Shown here: positions 19,514 through 28,233 of the stretch, one piece after another
Numbering within the stretch: the stretch's first letter is position 1
Layout of the letters: each line of letters starts with the position of its first letter
NCBI GenBank assembly: GCA_026387895.1
Contig: JAPLKT010000041.1
Coordinates: 35,611 to 99,610, forward strand
DNA: 64,000 nucleotides
Source: Gemmatimonadota bacterium
Lineage (GTDB): Bacteria > Gemmatimonadota > Gemmatimonadetes > Gemmatimonadales > Gemmatimonadaceae
Direction of reading: 5' to 3'
Translations under genes and position numbers: made by a program
The notes under the pieces: generated by a model
Told to the model about the DNA's origin: nothing
The model's database searches: none
What the model saw: only the letters and a program-made list of their open reading frames with translations

Positions 19514-20059
19514 TCAGATTCGGAAGCCGAAGCGAATCGGGAACCAACTGCTGGTGCGTCCGCTCGTGAGCACCGTCACCACGCCCACGTCGAGAAACGC
19601 GTTGTCGCTGATTATCGGTAGCGCGAGACCCACGCCTCCCTGAAGCCCGAACGCCGATTCGGTGTAGCTGTTCACGGCCCCAAGTCCAGTGCTGCTCGGG
19701 ACCGTCTTTGCCTGAAAGATGCCGACGCCCGCGTACTGATACAGCTCTCGATTCGAGTTGTGCACCAGATTCGTTGTGAAGCCTACGTACTGAAAGTTGT
19801 CGACGGTCCCTTTGGTGGCGAATCGATCAAAGCTGAAGTCGGTTCGATATCCCCACGTCGCCGACTGCCCGCCGGCCTCGCGGCGCAGCGACACGCCGAC
19901 TCCCAGCTCTGAACTGTTCCCCAAGTCGCCGACGGCAAGATTCGCACCGCCCATCAGCGTGAACCCCATCCCCTGTGCGCGCGTGGCGGTGGGCAGTGCA
20001 ACGCTGAGCGCTACTGCGCTGAGCGCCGCTGCGGTGAGTGCACATAGAAGCTGTCGCAT
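19514..20059 (-). CDS. putative outer-membrane beta-barrel protein with signal peptide
   Basis: MRQLLCALTAAALSAVALSVALPTATRAQG signal; alternating strand pattern ending in SWFPIRFGFRI. Confidence 0.65.
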   Translation of the reverse strand: MRQLLCALTAAALSAVALSVALPTATRAQGMGFTLMGGANLAVGDLGNSSELGVGVSLRREAGGQSATWGYRTDFSFDRFATKGTVDNFQYVGFTTNLVHNSNRELYQYAGVGIFQAKTVPSSTGLGAVNSYTESAFGLQGGVGLALPIISDNAFLDVGVVTVLTSGRTSSWFPIRFGFRI

Positions 20060-20074
20060 GGCGTTCCCTCCTGG

Positions 20075-21838
20075 TTAGGCGGCCTCGACGGCCTCCTCGA
20101 GTTGTTGACGCCGCAGCAACGCCCAATAGCGCCCTTGCAGCGCCATGAGGTCGTCGTGCGTTCCCCGTTCCACAATCCGCCCGTCGTCAAGCACGATGAT
20201 ATGCGACGCGTCACGGATCGCCGTGATCCGATGCGACGCGATGATCGCCGTACGTTCCGACAGCGCCTCACGCAGGCCCCGCAGAATCGCGGCCTCTGTG
20301 TGTGTATCCACCGCTGACAGTGCGTCGTCGAGCACCACGATGGACGGGCGCCGTGCCAGCGCGCGTGCCATCGCCGCGCGTTGCTTCTGCCCGCCGCTGA
20401 GGTTGATCCCCCGTTCGCCGAGCATGGTTTGGTACCCCGAAGGGAGCCCGTCGATTGTTTCCGCCAGCTGTGCGATCGCTGCGGCCCATGCGGTCTGCTC
20501 GGTCGTGGTCGCGGCGGGGGTGTCGTGGGCATGACGAAGCCCATACGCGAGGTTCGAGCCGATCGTGTCGCTAAAGAGCAGGCTTTCCTGGGGTACGAAC
20601 CCAATCTCAGCGCGTAGCGCGTCGAGCGAGAGTGCCTGAAGCGGCACCCCGTCCATCAGCACAGCGCCAGACGTCGGGTCATAAAGCCGCGCCAAGAGTT
20701 CGAGCAACGCGCTCTTGCCACTCCCGGTGGCGCCGACGACGCCGAGCGTGCCACCAGCCGGAATCGTGAAAGAGATGTCGTGCAGGACCTCACGGTCGGT
20801 GTACGAGAACGACACGTTGCGAAACTCGATGGCGCGTCCACCGGTGGTAGCTGGCAGCGCGGCCGGCGTTACTGGCGTGGTGACCGATGGCTTCGCGTCG
20901 AAAATCTCGTTGAGCCGTGCCATCGACGCTTCGCCGCGCTGGAAGAGGTTTGTGACCCATCCGAGCGCGATCAGCGGCCATGTCAGGTTGGAGAGATAGA
21001 GTCCAAAAGCAACGAACGCGCCGACCGACATTTTCCCGGCAATCACTTGGGCACCACCGATCCCGAGGACGGCGGCAGAGCCTAGGCCCGCGAGCGTCAT
21101 CAGGGACGGGCTCATCACCCCGTAGAGATTGGCGAGTTGCAAGTTGCGTCGGACGTATTCTGCGCTCGACGCATCGAAGCGTACGCTCTCCGCGGCTTCT
21201 TGGCGGTACGCGCGGACGATACGAACCCCGCTCAGATTCTCTTGGACGAGTGTCGTCAGTGCTCCAAAATGCGCTTGCACCGACTCAAACCGATCGTGCA
21301 CCGCACGCCCGAGTTTGAGCATCACAATCGGGAGGAAGATCATCGGGAGCAGTGCGAGTACCGTGAGCCGCCCGCTGATCCGGACCATGAATACCAGGGC
21401 GACCACGCCACCGAATACGGTGTTGGTGAAGTACATGATAGCCGGACCCGCTGCCATCCGGACCGCGCCGAGGTCGTTGGTGAGCCGGGCCATGATTTCG
21501 CCCGTTCGGGTGCGGTTGTACCACCGTGCATCAAGCGTGGCGAGGTGCACGAACAGGTGGTCGCGCAGGTCATTTTCGATGCGCCGGCTCACACCGTTCA
21601 GAATCTCGCGCATCAAGAAGCGAAACACCCCGTTGAACAGAATGAGCGCCACCATCGCGCCGGCGAGTTTCCAGACCACTGACGCGTCGGCGCCGCTTCC
21701 AAGCGCGTCGATCGCACGGCGTAGCAGAGTGGGAACGCCATTGACCAGCGTGCTCGACACGACGACCGCAAAGAGTCCCCATGCAACTTGTGCTCGATAC
21801 GGGCGGTAATAGGGGAGGAGGCGTCGAAGAGCCTTCAC
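20075..21838 (-). CDS. ABC exporter, fused permease/ATPase (MsbA-like)
   Basis: GATGSGKSALLELLARLYDP Walker A; LSGGQKQRAAMARALARRPSIVVLDDALSAVD signature; TM domain. Confidence 0.93.
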   Translation of the reverse strand: MKALRRLLPYYRPYRAQVAWGLFAVVVSSTLVNGVPTLLRRAIDALGSGADASVVWKLAGAMVALILFNGVFRFLMREILNGVSRRIENDLRDHLFVHLATLDARWYNRTRTGEIMARLTNDLGAVRMAAGPAIMYFTNTVFGGVVALVFMVRISGRLTVLALLPMIFLPIVMLKLGRAVHDRFESVQAHFGALTTLVQENLSGVRIVRAYRQEAAESVRFDASSAEYVRRNLQLANLYGVMSPSLMTLAGLGSAAVLGIGGAQVIAGKMSVGAFVAFGLYLSNLTWPLIALGWVTNLFQRGEASMARLNEIFDAKPSVTTPVTPAALPATTGGRAIEFRNVSFSYTDREVLHDISFTIPAGGTLGVVGATGSGKSALLELLARLYDPTSGAVLMDGVPLQALSLDALRAEIGFVPQESLLFSDTIGSNLAYGLRHAHDTPAATTTEQTAWAAAIAQLAETIDGLPSGYQTMLGERGINLSGGQKQRAAMARALARRPSIVVLDDALSAVDTHTEAAILRGLREALSERTAIIASHRITAIRDASHIIVLDDGRIVERGTHDDLMALQGRYWALLRRQQLEEAVEAA

Positions 21839-21911
21839 GCAATTCGTCAGGTCAGGGTACGGGAGCGACTACCTTTAGGGGACTCCGTCGTGATCTCTTT
21901 AGGAGATTCCT

Positions 21912-22802
21912 ATGCGTGCAATCTACACCCTCGCGGTTGTTTTTCCCTTCGTTGCGTGTGCTGCCTGTGGGGCGGCGGATGCCGATTCGGCAAAGCCGCG
22001 CGACATCGAACTGGCGCCCGTTACCCAAGGGCAGCCACAGCTCAACGACGCGGCGCCCACACCGGTCGCGGCGCCAACCCCAGCGCCAACCCCAGCGCCA
22101 ACCCCAGCGCCCAAGACTCCGGCGCGCTCAGCCGAACGGGCGCAGGCCCCGCGTGCAACATCGCCCGCTCCGCAGGGGACTGCCCCCGTGTCCGCCCCAG
22201 CGCCAGCGCTGCAGTCGGCGCCTCAACCGGCTCTACAGCCCATCGTCGCAGCGCCTGCTCCCACTGGAACCGTCGAGGCTGGTGTGCGCTTTGCGGTGAA
22301 GCCGGCTGCGCGGATCTGCACGAATACCCACAAAGCCGGAGATCGCTTTACCGCCGCACTCGGCGAGGCGGTGCAGGGGAGTAATGGCGCAGTGATTCCC
22401 GCTGGGAGCCTCGTGGTGCTGCGCGTGGTGGAATCAGCGAGCACCACCAACGCCAAGGCGGCATCCACGCTCTCGTTTGACGTCATCGCCGTGCGCATCG
22501 GCAACGAGAGCTACGAAGTGGATGGCAAGGTCACGCCAACAGCGCCGATGGAGAAGGTCGGCACCGAGAGCGCGAGCGATCAAGCCAAGACGGCGGCCAA
22601 AGGCGCGGCCATTGGCGCGATTGCGGGGCAGGTGCTCGGGAAGAACACCAAGTCCACGGTGATTGGCGCCGTCATCGGTGGCGTCGCCGGTGCCATGACC
22701 GCCTCAGGGACCAATCAGTACGACGGGTGCCTGAAAGCAGACGGCACCCTGACCATCGCGCTCGACAAGCCGCTCAAGATCAAGGTGCCGACAACGCCCT
22801 AG
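21912..22802 (+). CDS. exported protein with Pro/Ala repeat linker and glycine-zipper segment
   Basis: Signal/lipobox-like MRAIYTLAVVFPFVACAACG; PAPTPAPTPAPTPAP; AAIGAIAGQVLGKNTKSTVIGAVIGGVAGA. Confidence 0.7.
   Translation: MRAIYTLAVVFPFVACAACGAADADSAKPRDIELAPVTQGQPQLNDAAPTPVAAPTPAPTPAPTPAPKTPARSAERAQAPRATSPAPQGTAPVSAPAPALQSAPQPALQPIVAAPAPTGTVEAGVRFAVKPAARICTNTHKAGDRFTAALGEAVQGSNGAVIPAGSLVVLRVVESASTTNAKAASTLSFDVIAVRIGNESYEVDGKVTPTAPMEKVGTESASDQAKTAAKGAAIGAIAGQVLGKNTKSTVIGAVIGGVAGAMTASGTNQYDGCLKADGTLTIALDKPLKIKVPTTP
22071..22111 (+). repeat. 12-bp tandem repeat (gcgccaacccca), about 3.4 copies, in frame
   Basis: Read directly; encodes (APTP)n. Confidence 0.92.
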
Positions 22803-22811
22803 CAGGGCGGT

Positions 22812-24566
22812 TCAGTAGCCGACAGCGCCCCCCACAGAGCGCGGCTCGAACACCCCGTGCCAGCCACCCTTCACGCGCATGATCGAGTTCACATTTGCGA
22901 TGCCCGTGCTCGCCTGCAGCGTGTGGCCCATCTTGGTGAGGGAGTCGACGACCACACCGGTCAGTCCGTTTCGCTCGTAGCGAATGGTGTCCGGCAACGC
23001 CTGATGGTGGAATCGCGGCGCGACCATGGCGTCGGCGAGCGACATGTGATGCTCAATCACGTTGAGAATCACTTCCATCGTCGCGGTAATAATCGTCGGG
23101 CCGCCAGCGGCACCCGTGACGAGGAGCACCTGTCCCTGCGCGTCGAGCACAATCGTCGGCGCCATCGCCGAGAGCATGCGCTTGCCGGGCTTGATCGCGT
23201 TGGCCTCGCCCTGCACCAGCCCGAACATGTTCGGTGCGCCCGGCTTGGCGGCGAAGTCGTCCATCTCGTCGTTCAGGAGGAAGCCACCGCCGCGCACCCA
23301 GACGCCTGAGCCGTACGAGTTGTTGAGCGTCGTCGTGGTGGCGACCGCGTTCCCCTTGGCGTCCACGACCGAGTAATGCGTGGTGTTCGTGCCGTCGCCA
23401 TTGATGTTGAAGGTCGGCGTTTTGCTCGCCTTGGCGCGGTTCACCTGCTGCGCCAGCGTCTTCGCGTAGTCCTTGCTCGTGAGCTGCTCGAGCGGGACCG
23501 TGACGAAGGCGGGATCGCCCAGTTTTTCGTTACGGTCGGTGAAGCTCCTCCGATACGCTTCGGTGAGCAGATGCGTGTACTGCACACTGCCGAAGGGCGG
23601 GAGCGGCGCGAAGTGTTCGAGAATATTGAGCGTCTCAGTCATCGTGATGCCGCCCGAGCTCGCGGGGGGCATCGTGAACAGCGTGTAGCCGCGGTAGGTG
23701 CTCTTGATCGGCGTGCGCCATTCGGGCTTGTAGCGCCGCAGATCGTCCTTCGTGATGATGCCGCCGCTGCGCTTCATTTCGGCCACAAGCGAATCGCCGA
23801 CCTCGCCGTCGTAGAAGGCCTTCACGCCCTGCGCCGCAATCAGCTTGAGCGAACGCGCGAGGTCCGGCTGCTTGAAGGTCGAGCCCGGCTTCGGGGCCTC
23901 ACCGCCGGGGTAGAACACGGTCTTCCCTTCAAACTGTCCCAGCAGGTTGCGCGCTCCCGTGAGGCCGCGCGAGAAGGCACTGTCCGCGACGAACCCCTGT
24001 TCCGCCAGTCGAATAGCTGGAGCCATGACCTGAGCGAGCGTCATCGAGCCGTACTTCGAGAGTGCTTCGTTCATTCCCGCTACGGCGCCCGGCACGCCAA
24101 CCGCGAGTGGGCCCACCACACTCTTGTTCGTGAGCTTGCCGCTGGCGTCGAGATACATGTCGCGCGTCGCCGCGAGTGGTGCCACCTCGCGATAATCGAT
24201 CGCCGCCGAACGGCCGTCGGCCATGCGGATATTCATAAACCCGCCGCCGCCGATGTTCCCCGCCGACGGATAGGTCACCGCCATGGCGAACCCGGTCGCG
24301 ACCGCGGCATCGACCGCGTTCCCACCCGCCTTAAGGATCTCAATCCCCGCTTCGCTGGCGAGCCGCGAGTTGCTCACCACCATCGCGTGCTCCGACTCGG
24401 TGGCTTGTGTGCCCGTCGGGAAGCGCCAGCCGCCGGGAAAGGCCGCCTGCGTGGTGTTTTGAGCCGCTGTTGCGGGGCCAGATGTCGAGGCGCGGCAGGC
24501 GGCAATAGCCAGTCCGGCGCAGCCGGCGGCGGCAAGCGTACGTAGAATCGTGGAACGCGCAGTCAT
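22812..24566 (-). CDS. ggt: gamma-glutamyltransferase, exported
   Basis: GGNAVDAAVATGFAMAVTYPSAGNIGGGGFMNIR; catalytic TTHYSVVDAKGNAVATTTTLN; start at 24566 gives signal/lipobox-like leader MTARSTILRTLAAAGCAGLAIAAC. Confidence 0.93.
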   Translation of the reverse strand: MTARSTILRTLAAAGCAGLAIAACRASTSGPATAAQNTTQAAFPGGWRFPTGTQATESEHAMVVSNSRLASEAGIEILKAGGNAVDAAVATGFAMAVTYPSAGNIGGGGFMNIRMADGRSAAIDYREVAPLAATRDMYLDASGKLTNKSVVGPLAVGVPGAVAGMNEALSKYGSMTLAQVMAPAIRLAEQGFVADSAFSRGLTGARNLLGQFEGKTVFYPGGEAPKPGSTFKQPDLARSLKLIAAQGVKAFYDGEVGDSLVAEMKRSGGIITKDDLRRYKPEWRTPIKSTYRGYTLFTMPPASSGGITMTETLNILEHFAPLPPFGSVQYTHLLTEAYRRSFTDRNEKLGDPAFVTVPLEQLTSKDYAKTLAQQVNRAKASKTPTFNINGDGTNTTHYSVVDAKGNAVATTTTLNNSYGSGVWVRGGGFLLNDEMDDFAAKPGAPNMFGLVQGEANAIKPGKRMLSAMAPTIVLDAQGQVLLVTGAAGGPTIITATMEVILNVIEHHMSLADAMVAPRFHHQALPDTIRYERNGLTGVVVDSLTKMGHTLQASTGIANVNSIMRVKGGWHGVFEPRSVGGAVGY

Positions 24567-24598
24567 GGGATTCTCCCTCACCAGTGGCGCGGTCACAG

Positions 24599-24626
24599 TT
24601 GCCGACCGCGAATCGTCCCCTAACTT
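24599..24626 (+). promoter_or_regulatory. candidate sigma70-type promoter for murQ: TTGCCG - 16 bp - TAACTT
   Basis: -35-like 24599-24604, -10-like 24621-24626, 41 nt before the GTG start. Confidence 0.4.
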
Positions 24627-24666
24627 AGCAGTGAGCCACTTACTTCCGCATCCCCGGACCGCCACC

Positions 24667-25581
24667 GTGTCTCATCCACTTCGCGAAACCGAACTCCCGA
24701 ATCCTCGGACAGTCGATCTCGACCTGGCAACTCCGCTGCAGATCGCAGACCTGATCAACGCTGAGGACCAGACGGTCGCCGCCGCCGTCCACGCGCAGCG
24801 AGCACCCATCGCAGCCGCAATCGCGGCGGCCGAATACGCGCTCCGACACGGACGACGGGTCATCTACATCGGGGCGGGAACGTCCGGGCGCCTTGGTGTG
24901 CTCGATGCCAGTGAAATCCCTCCGACCTTCGGCGAGGAACCGGGGCGTTTTGTCGGGTTGATTGCGGGCGGGGAGCGCGCCCTGCGGAACCCCATCGAGG
25001 GGGCTGAGGACCGTCCGGACGTCGGACGGCAGGATTTGGTCGAGGTCCAGGTCGAACTCGGCGACTTCGTCATTGGCATCGCCGCGAGTGGGAACACCCC
25101 GTATGTCCGCGCGGCGCTTGAGTTCGCACGCGGCATGGGCTGCCCAACCGCATTGATCTGCTGCGCCACCCCGATGGAGGAGATGCGCAAGACTGCCGAA
25201 ATCCTCATCCATGTGGACACCGGCCCCGAAGTCCTCACGGGCTCCACGCGCATGAAGGCCGGAACAGCCACCAAGCTCGTGCTTAACATGATTTCCACCG
25301 GCGCGATGGTGCGCATGGGCAAGACCTACCGCAATCTGATGGTCGACCTGATGGCCACGAACACGAAGCTCGTCGACCGATCGGAGCGGATCTTCATGGA
25401 GGTGTGCAAGACCGATCGGGCGACGGCGCGCGCGGCAATCGACCACGCCGCCGGCAGTGTGAAGGTCGCTATCGTGATGCACGAGAAGCAGGTCACACGC
25501 GAACGCGCGCTCACGCTGCTCGACATCAAGGCGGGCTTCGTGCGCGAGATCATAGGACCCCTGCCGGTGCCGATCCGATGA
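24667..25581 (+). CDS. murQ: N-acetylmuramic acid 6-phosphate etherase
   Basis: VIYIGAGTSGRLGVLDASEIPPTFG; VGLIAGGERALRNPIEGAEDRPD; MKAGTATKLVLNMISTGAMVRMGKTYRNLMVD. Confidence 0.95.
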   Translation: MSHPLRETELPNPRTVDLDLATPLQIADLINAEDQTVAAAVHAQRAPIAAAIAAAEYALRHGRRVIYIGAGTSGRLGVLDASEIPPTFGEEPGRFVGLIAGGERALRNPIEGAEDRPDVGRQDLVEVQVELGDFVIGIAASGNTPYVRAALEFARGMGCPTALICCATPMEEMRKTAEILIHVDTGPEVLTGSTRMKAGTATKLVLNMISTGAMVRMGKTYRNLMVDLMATNTKLVDRSERIFMEVCKTDRATARAAIDHAAGSVKVAIVMHEKQVTRERALTLLDIKAGFVREIIGPLPVPIR

Positions 25582-26744
25582 ACGAACGTGTGGTGGTCGG
25601 ACTCATGTCGGGCACCTCGCTCGACGGAATTTCCGCTGCCGTCGCACGCTTTCGCACAGCGGACGACGGCCTGCGGAGCGTGGAGTTGCTCTCCTTCGTG
25701 TCGCGTCCCTACACAAGTGTGCAGCGCGCACGACTCGCGGATGTGATGGTCGGAACGAACCCCGCCGCGACCACTCGTCTCGATTTCGCGCTCGGCGGCT
25801 GGCTCGCCGACGCGGCAGTGCAGGCCATTGCTGACAGCGGTGTGCCACGGCGCGACATCGCGGCAATTGCGTCGCATGGTCACACGGTCTGGCACGAACC
25901 ACCGTACGCCACTTGGCAGTTCGGGCAGCCGGCGGTCATTGCCGAGCGCACGGGAATTTCCGTGATCAGTGATTTCCGCGTGCGTGATGTTGCCGCGGGT
26001 GGACAGGGCGCACCGCTCGTTCCCATCGCGGACGCACTCCTGTTTTGTGCCCCCACGCACTGGCGCGCGCTCCAGAATATCGGCGGGATCGGCAACGTCA
26101 CCATCGTTCCGCCGGGCCCGCGTCCAGAACTCAGTGCCGTGCGCGCGTTCGACACGGGCCCTGGGGTCTGCGTGATCGACGCTGTGGTGCGTGCCCTCGT
26201 GCCGGAGATGCTCTTTGACACCGACGGCGCACTCGCGCTCTCGGGAATGCCACTCGACGCAATCGTCGACGAGTTGCTCGATCTGCCGTTCTTTCACGCC
26301 GAACCGCCGAAGAGCACGGGGCGCGAGTTGTTCACGCCGGACTTCATCGACGCGTTCATCGCACGCTGTCTGCATGCGCGTCCGGACTGCTCGGTCCCCG
26401 ACATCGTCGCGACAGCCACGGAGTTCACGGCGCGAAGCCTCGCCCTCGCCTTCGCGCGATTCATTCCGGAACCGGTGGCGGAGATCGTCCTCTCGGGCGG
26501 CGGTGCGCGAAATCCGGCTCTCGTCGCTGCCATCGAGCGGGCGCTTGCTGCCGTTCCTGCGGCGCCGGGCTTTCTGACGCGCCGCGTCGTGCCCTTCGAC
26601 GATATCTTCTTCGACGGCGACGCCAAGGAAGCGGTCGCCTTCGCACTCCTCGGCGCGCTGCATCTCGACGGCGTCCCCGGCAACGTCCCCTCTGCGACAG
26701 GCGCGCGCGGCGCTCGGGTGCTCGGGAGTTTCACCCCGGCGTGA
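25578..26744 (+). CDS. anmK: anhydro-N-acetylmuramic acid kinase
   Basis: VVGLMSGTSLDGISAAVARF; ASHGHTVWHEP; LQNIGGIGNVTIVPP; FDTGPGVCVIDAVV; overlaps murQ by ATGA. Confidence 0.94.
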   Translation: MNERVVVGLMSGTSLDGISAAVARFRTADDGLRSVELLSFVSRPYTSVQRARLADVMVGTNPAATTRLDFALGGWLADAAVQAIADSGVPRRDIAAIASHGHTVWHEPPYATWQFGQPAVIAERTGISVISDFRVRDVAAGGQGAPLVPIADALLFCAPTHWRALQNIGGIGNVTIVPPGPRPELSAVRAFDTGPGVCVIDAVVRALVPEMLFDTDGALALSGMPLDAIVDELLDLPFFHAEPPKSTGRELFTPDFIDAFIARCLHARPDCSVPDIVATATEFTARSLALAFARFIPEPVAEIVLSGGGARNPALVAAIERALAAVPAAPGFLTRRVVPFDDIFFDGDAKEAVAFALLGALHLDGVPGNVPSATGARGARVLGSFTPA

Positions 26745-26751
26745 ACGCAGC

Positions 26752-28233
26752 GTGAACGTCGCCTCGCTCCTCGTGCCGGCGCTCCCCTGGGATGCGTCGA
26801 ACGGATTCGCCTATCTGAGCGAGGGGATCGAGGATGCTCTCGAAGCTGGCGTCGGTGGGTTCATCCTTCGGAGCGGCCCCCAGGACCACGTGTCTGGGCT
26901 CGCGGCGGCACTGAAGGCGGCGTCCGGCGAGCCGCTGCTGCTCGCCTCCGATGCGGAGCGCGGGGCGGGGGAGCAATACCACGGCTGCACCGAGCTTCCC
27001 CCGCTCGGCGCACTCGGGGCCCTCGCGCGATACGACGACTCTGGCGTGGCGCGGCGCGCCGCTCGGATTACCGCGCGTGAACTACGGGCGCTCGGCCTTA
27101 ACTGGGCGCTCGCCCCGGTATGCGATCTCGACCTGCCTCCGGGCTCACCGGTGATCAGCGTGAGGTCGCCTGGGGCTGATCCCGGTCGCGTAGCAGCATT
27201 CGTGAGCGAGTGGATCGATGCGTGCCAAGGCGAAGGGGTACTCGCGTGCGCCAAACACTTCCCAGGCCACGGGCGTGCGCTCGGGGACTCACACCTCGAG
27301 GCACCGGGGGTCGCCGTACGCCCTGAGGAACTCTGGCGCGACGATCTCGCTCCGTTCCGCGCGGCTATCGACAGTGGGGTCGGGAGCATCATGGTCGCGC
27401 ATGTGCGCTTCCCGACGCTTGACCCGCAGGATCTACCGGCTTCACTCTCCATGCCAATCGTCACGCAATTGCTGCGCGAAACGATGGAGTTCGACGGCCT
27501 GATTGTGAGCGACTCCGTGGACATGCGCGCTGTGCGCGCGCTCGGCTCTGAGGGTGCGGTGTGTGTCAGTGCGCTCGCGGCGGGTTGCGACGTGCTCTTG
27601 GGAGTGGTCGACCCGCACGGCGCTGTCGCGGCGATTCGCAGTGCAATCAACGATGGCGCCCTGGATGCCGAGCGCGTGCGCGACGCCATCGCACGTCGCG
27701 CACGGTGGGCAGGCTGGGCGTCGTCAGCGAGTGCGCGCGATACCTCCCTCGACGATGTTATGTGGGGGCGGCAAGTCGCCGATCGCGCGGTACACATGGT
27801 GCGCGGCACTGCTCCGCATTTCGCGCAGGCCGTTGAGGTGGTCATTGTTGACGAGGATGCCGTAGGGCCGTGGCCCGCGCCGGTGCGTGGAGAGTTTGAA
27901 TCGACGCTCCGTGTACTCGACGTCGATGCCCCCGTGGTTCCAGAGCCGACACGGCACACCAAGGTGCCGGTGCTGATCGCTGTGTTCTGCGATGTGATCG
28001 CGTGGAAGGGCTACGATGCGCCCTCGGATCTGGCGCGCGCTGCGGTCGCGCGCGCACTCGCGGTCGCGTCGGTTCAGAAGCGCGAGGCCTGCGTCGTCCT
28101 GTTCGGCCACCCTCGGCACGCGGCGGCTTTTCCAGAGGCGACACGCGTGGGCTGCGCGTGGGACGGATCGCCGGTGATGCAAGCCGCTGCCGCGCGCGCC
28201 TTGACGCGCGGCCTGCTGTCTACCGCGCGCTAG
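26752..28233 (+). CDS. nagZ: family 3 glycoside hydrolase / beta-N-acetylhexosaminidase (NagZ-like)
   Basis: CAKHFPGHGRALGDSHLEAPGV; VAHVRFPTLDPQDLPASLS; LIVSDSVDMRAV; follows murQ-anmK. Confidence 0.87.
   Translation: MNVASLLVPALPWDASNGFAYLSEGIEDALEAGVGGFILRSGPQDHVSGLAAALKAASGEPLLLASDAERGAGEQYHGCTELPPLGALGALARYDDSGVARRAARITARELRALGLNWALAPVCDLDLPPGSPVISVRSPGADPGRVAAFVSEWIDACQGEGVLACAKHFPGHGRALGDSHLEAPGVAVRPEELWRDDLAPFRAAIDSGVGSIMVAHVRFPTLDPQDLPASLSMPIVTQLLRETMEFDGLIVSDSVDMRAVRALGSEGAVCVSALAAGCDVLLGVVDPHGAVAAIRSAINDGALDAERVRDAIARRARWAGWASSASARDTSLDDVMWGRQVADRAVHMVRGTAPHFAQAVEVVIVDEDAVGPWPAPVRGEFESTLRVLDVDAPVVPEPTRHTKVPVLIAVFCDVIAWKGYDAPSDLARAAVARALAVASVQKREACVVLFGHPRHAAAFPEATRVGCAWDGSPVMQAAAARALTRGLLSTAR

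Noticed and set aside
23376-24545. 389-aa plus-strand ORF opposite ggt
   Set aside because: Arg-rich shadow ORF with no domain; ggt on the other strand is unambiguous.
25326-26663. 445-aa minus-strand ORF opposite murQ/anmK
   Set aside because: Shadow ORF; the sense genes carry strong family motifs.
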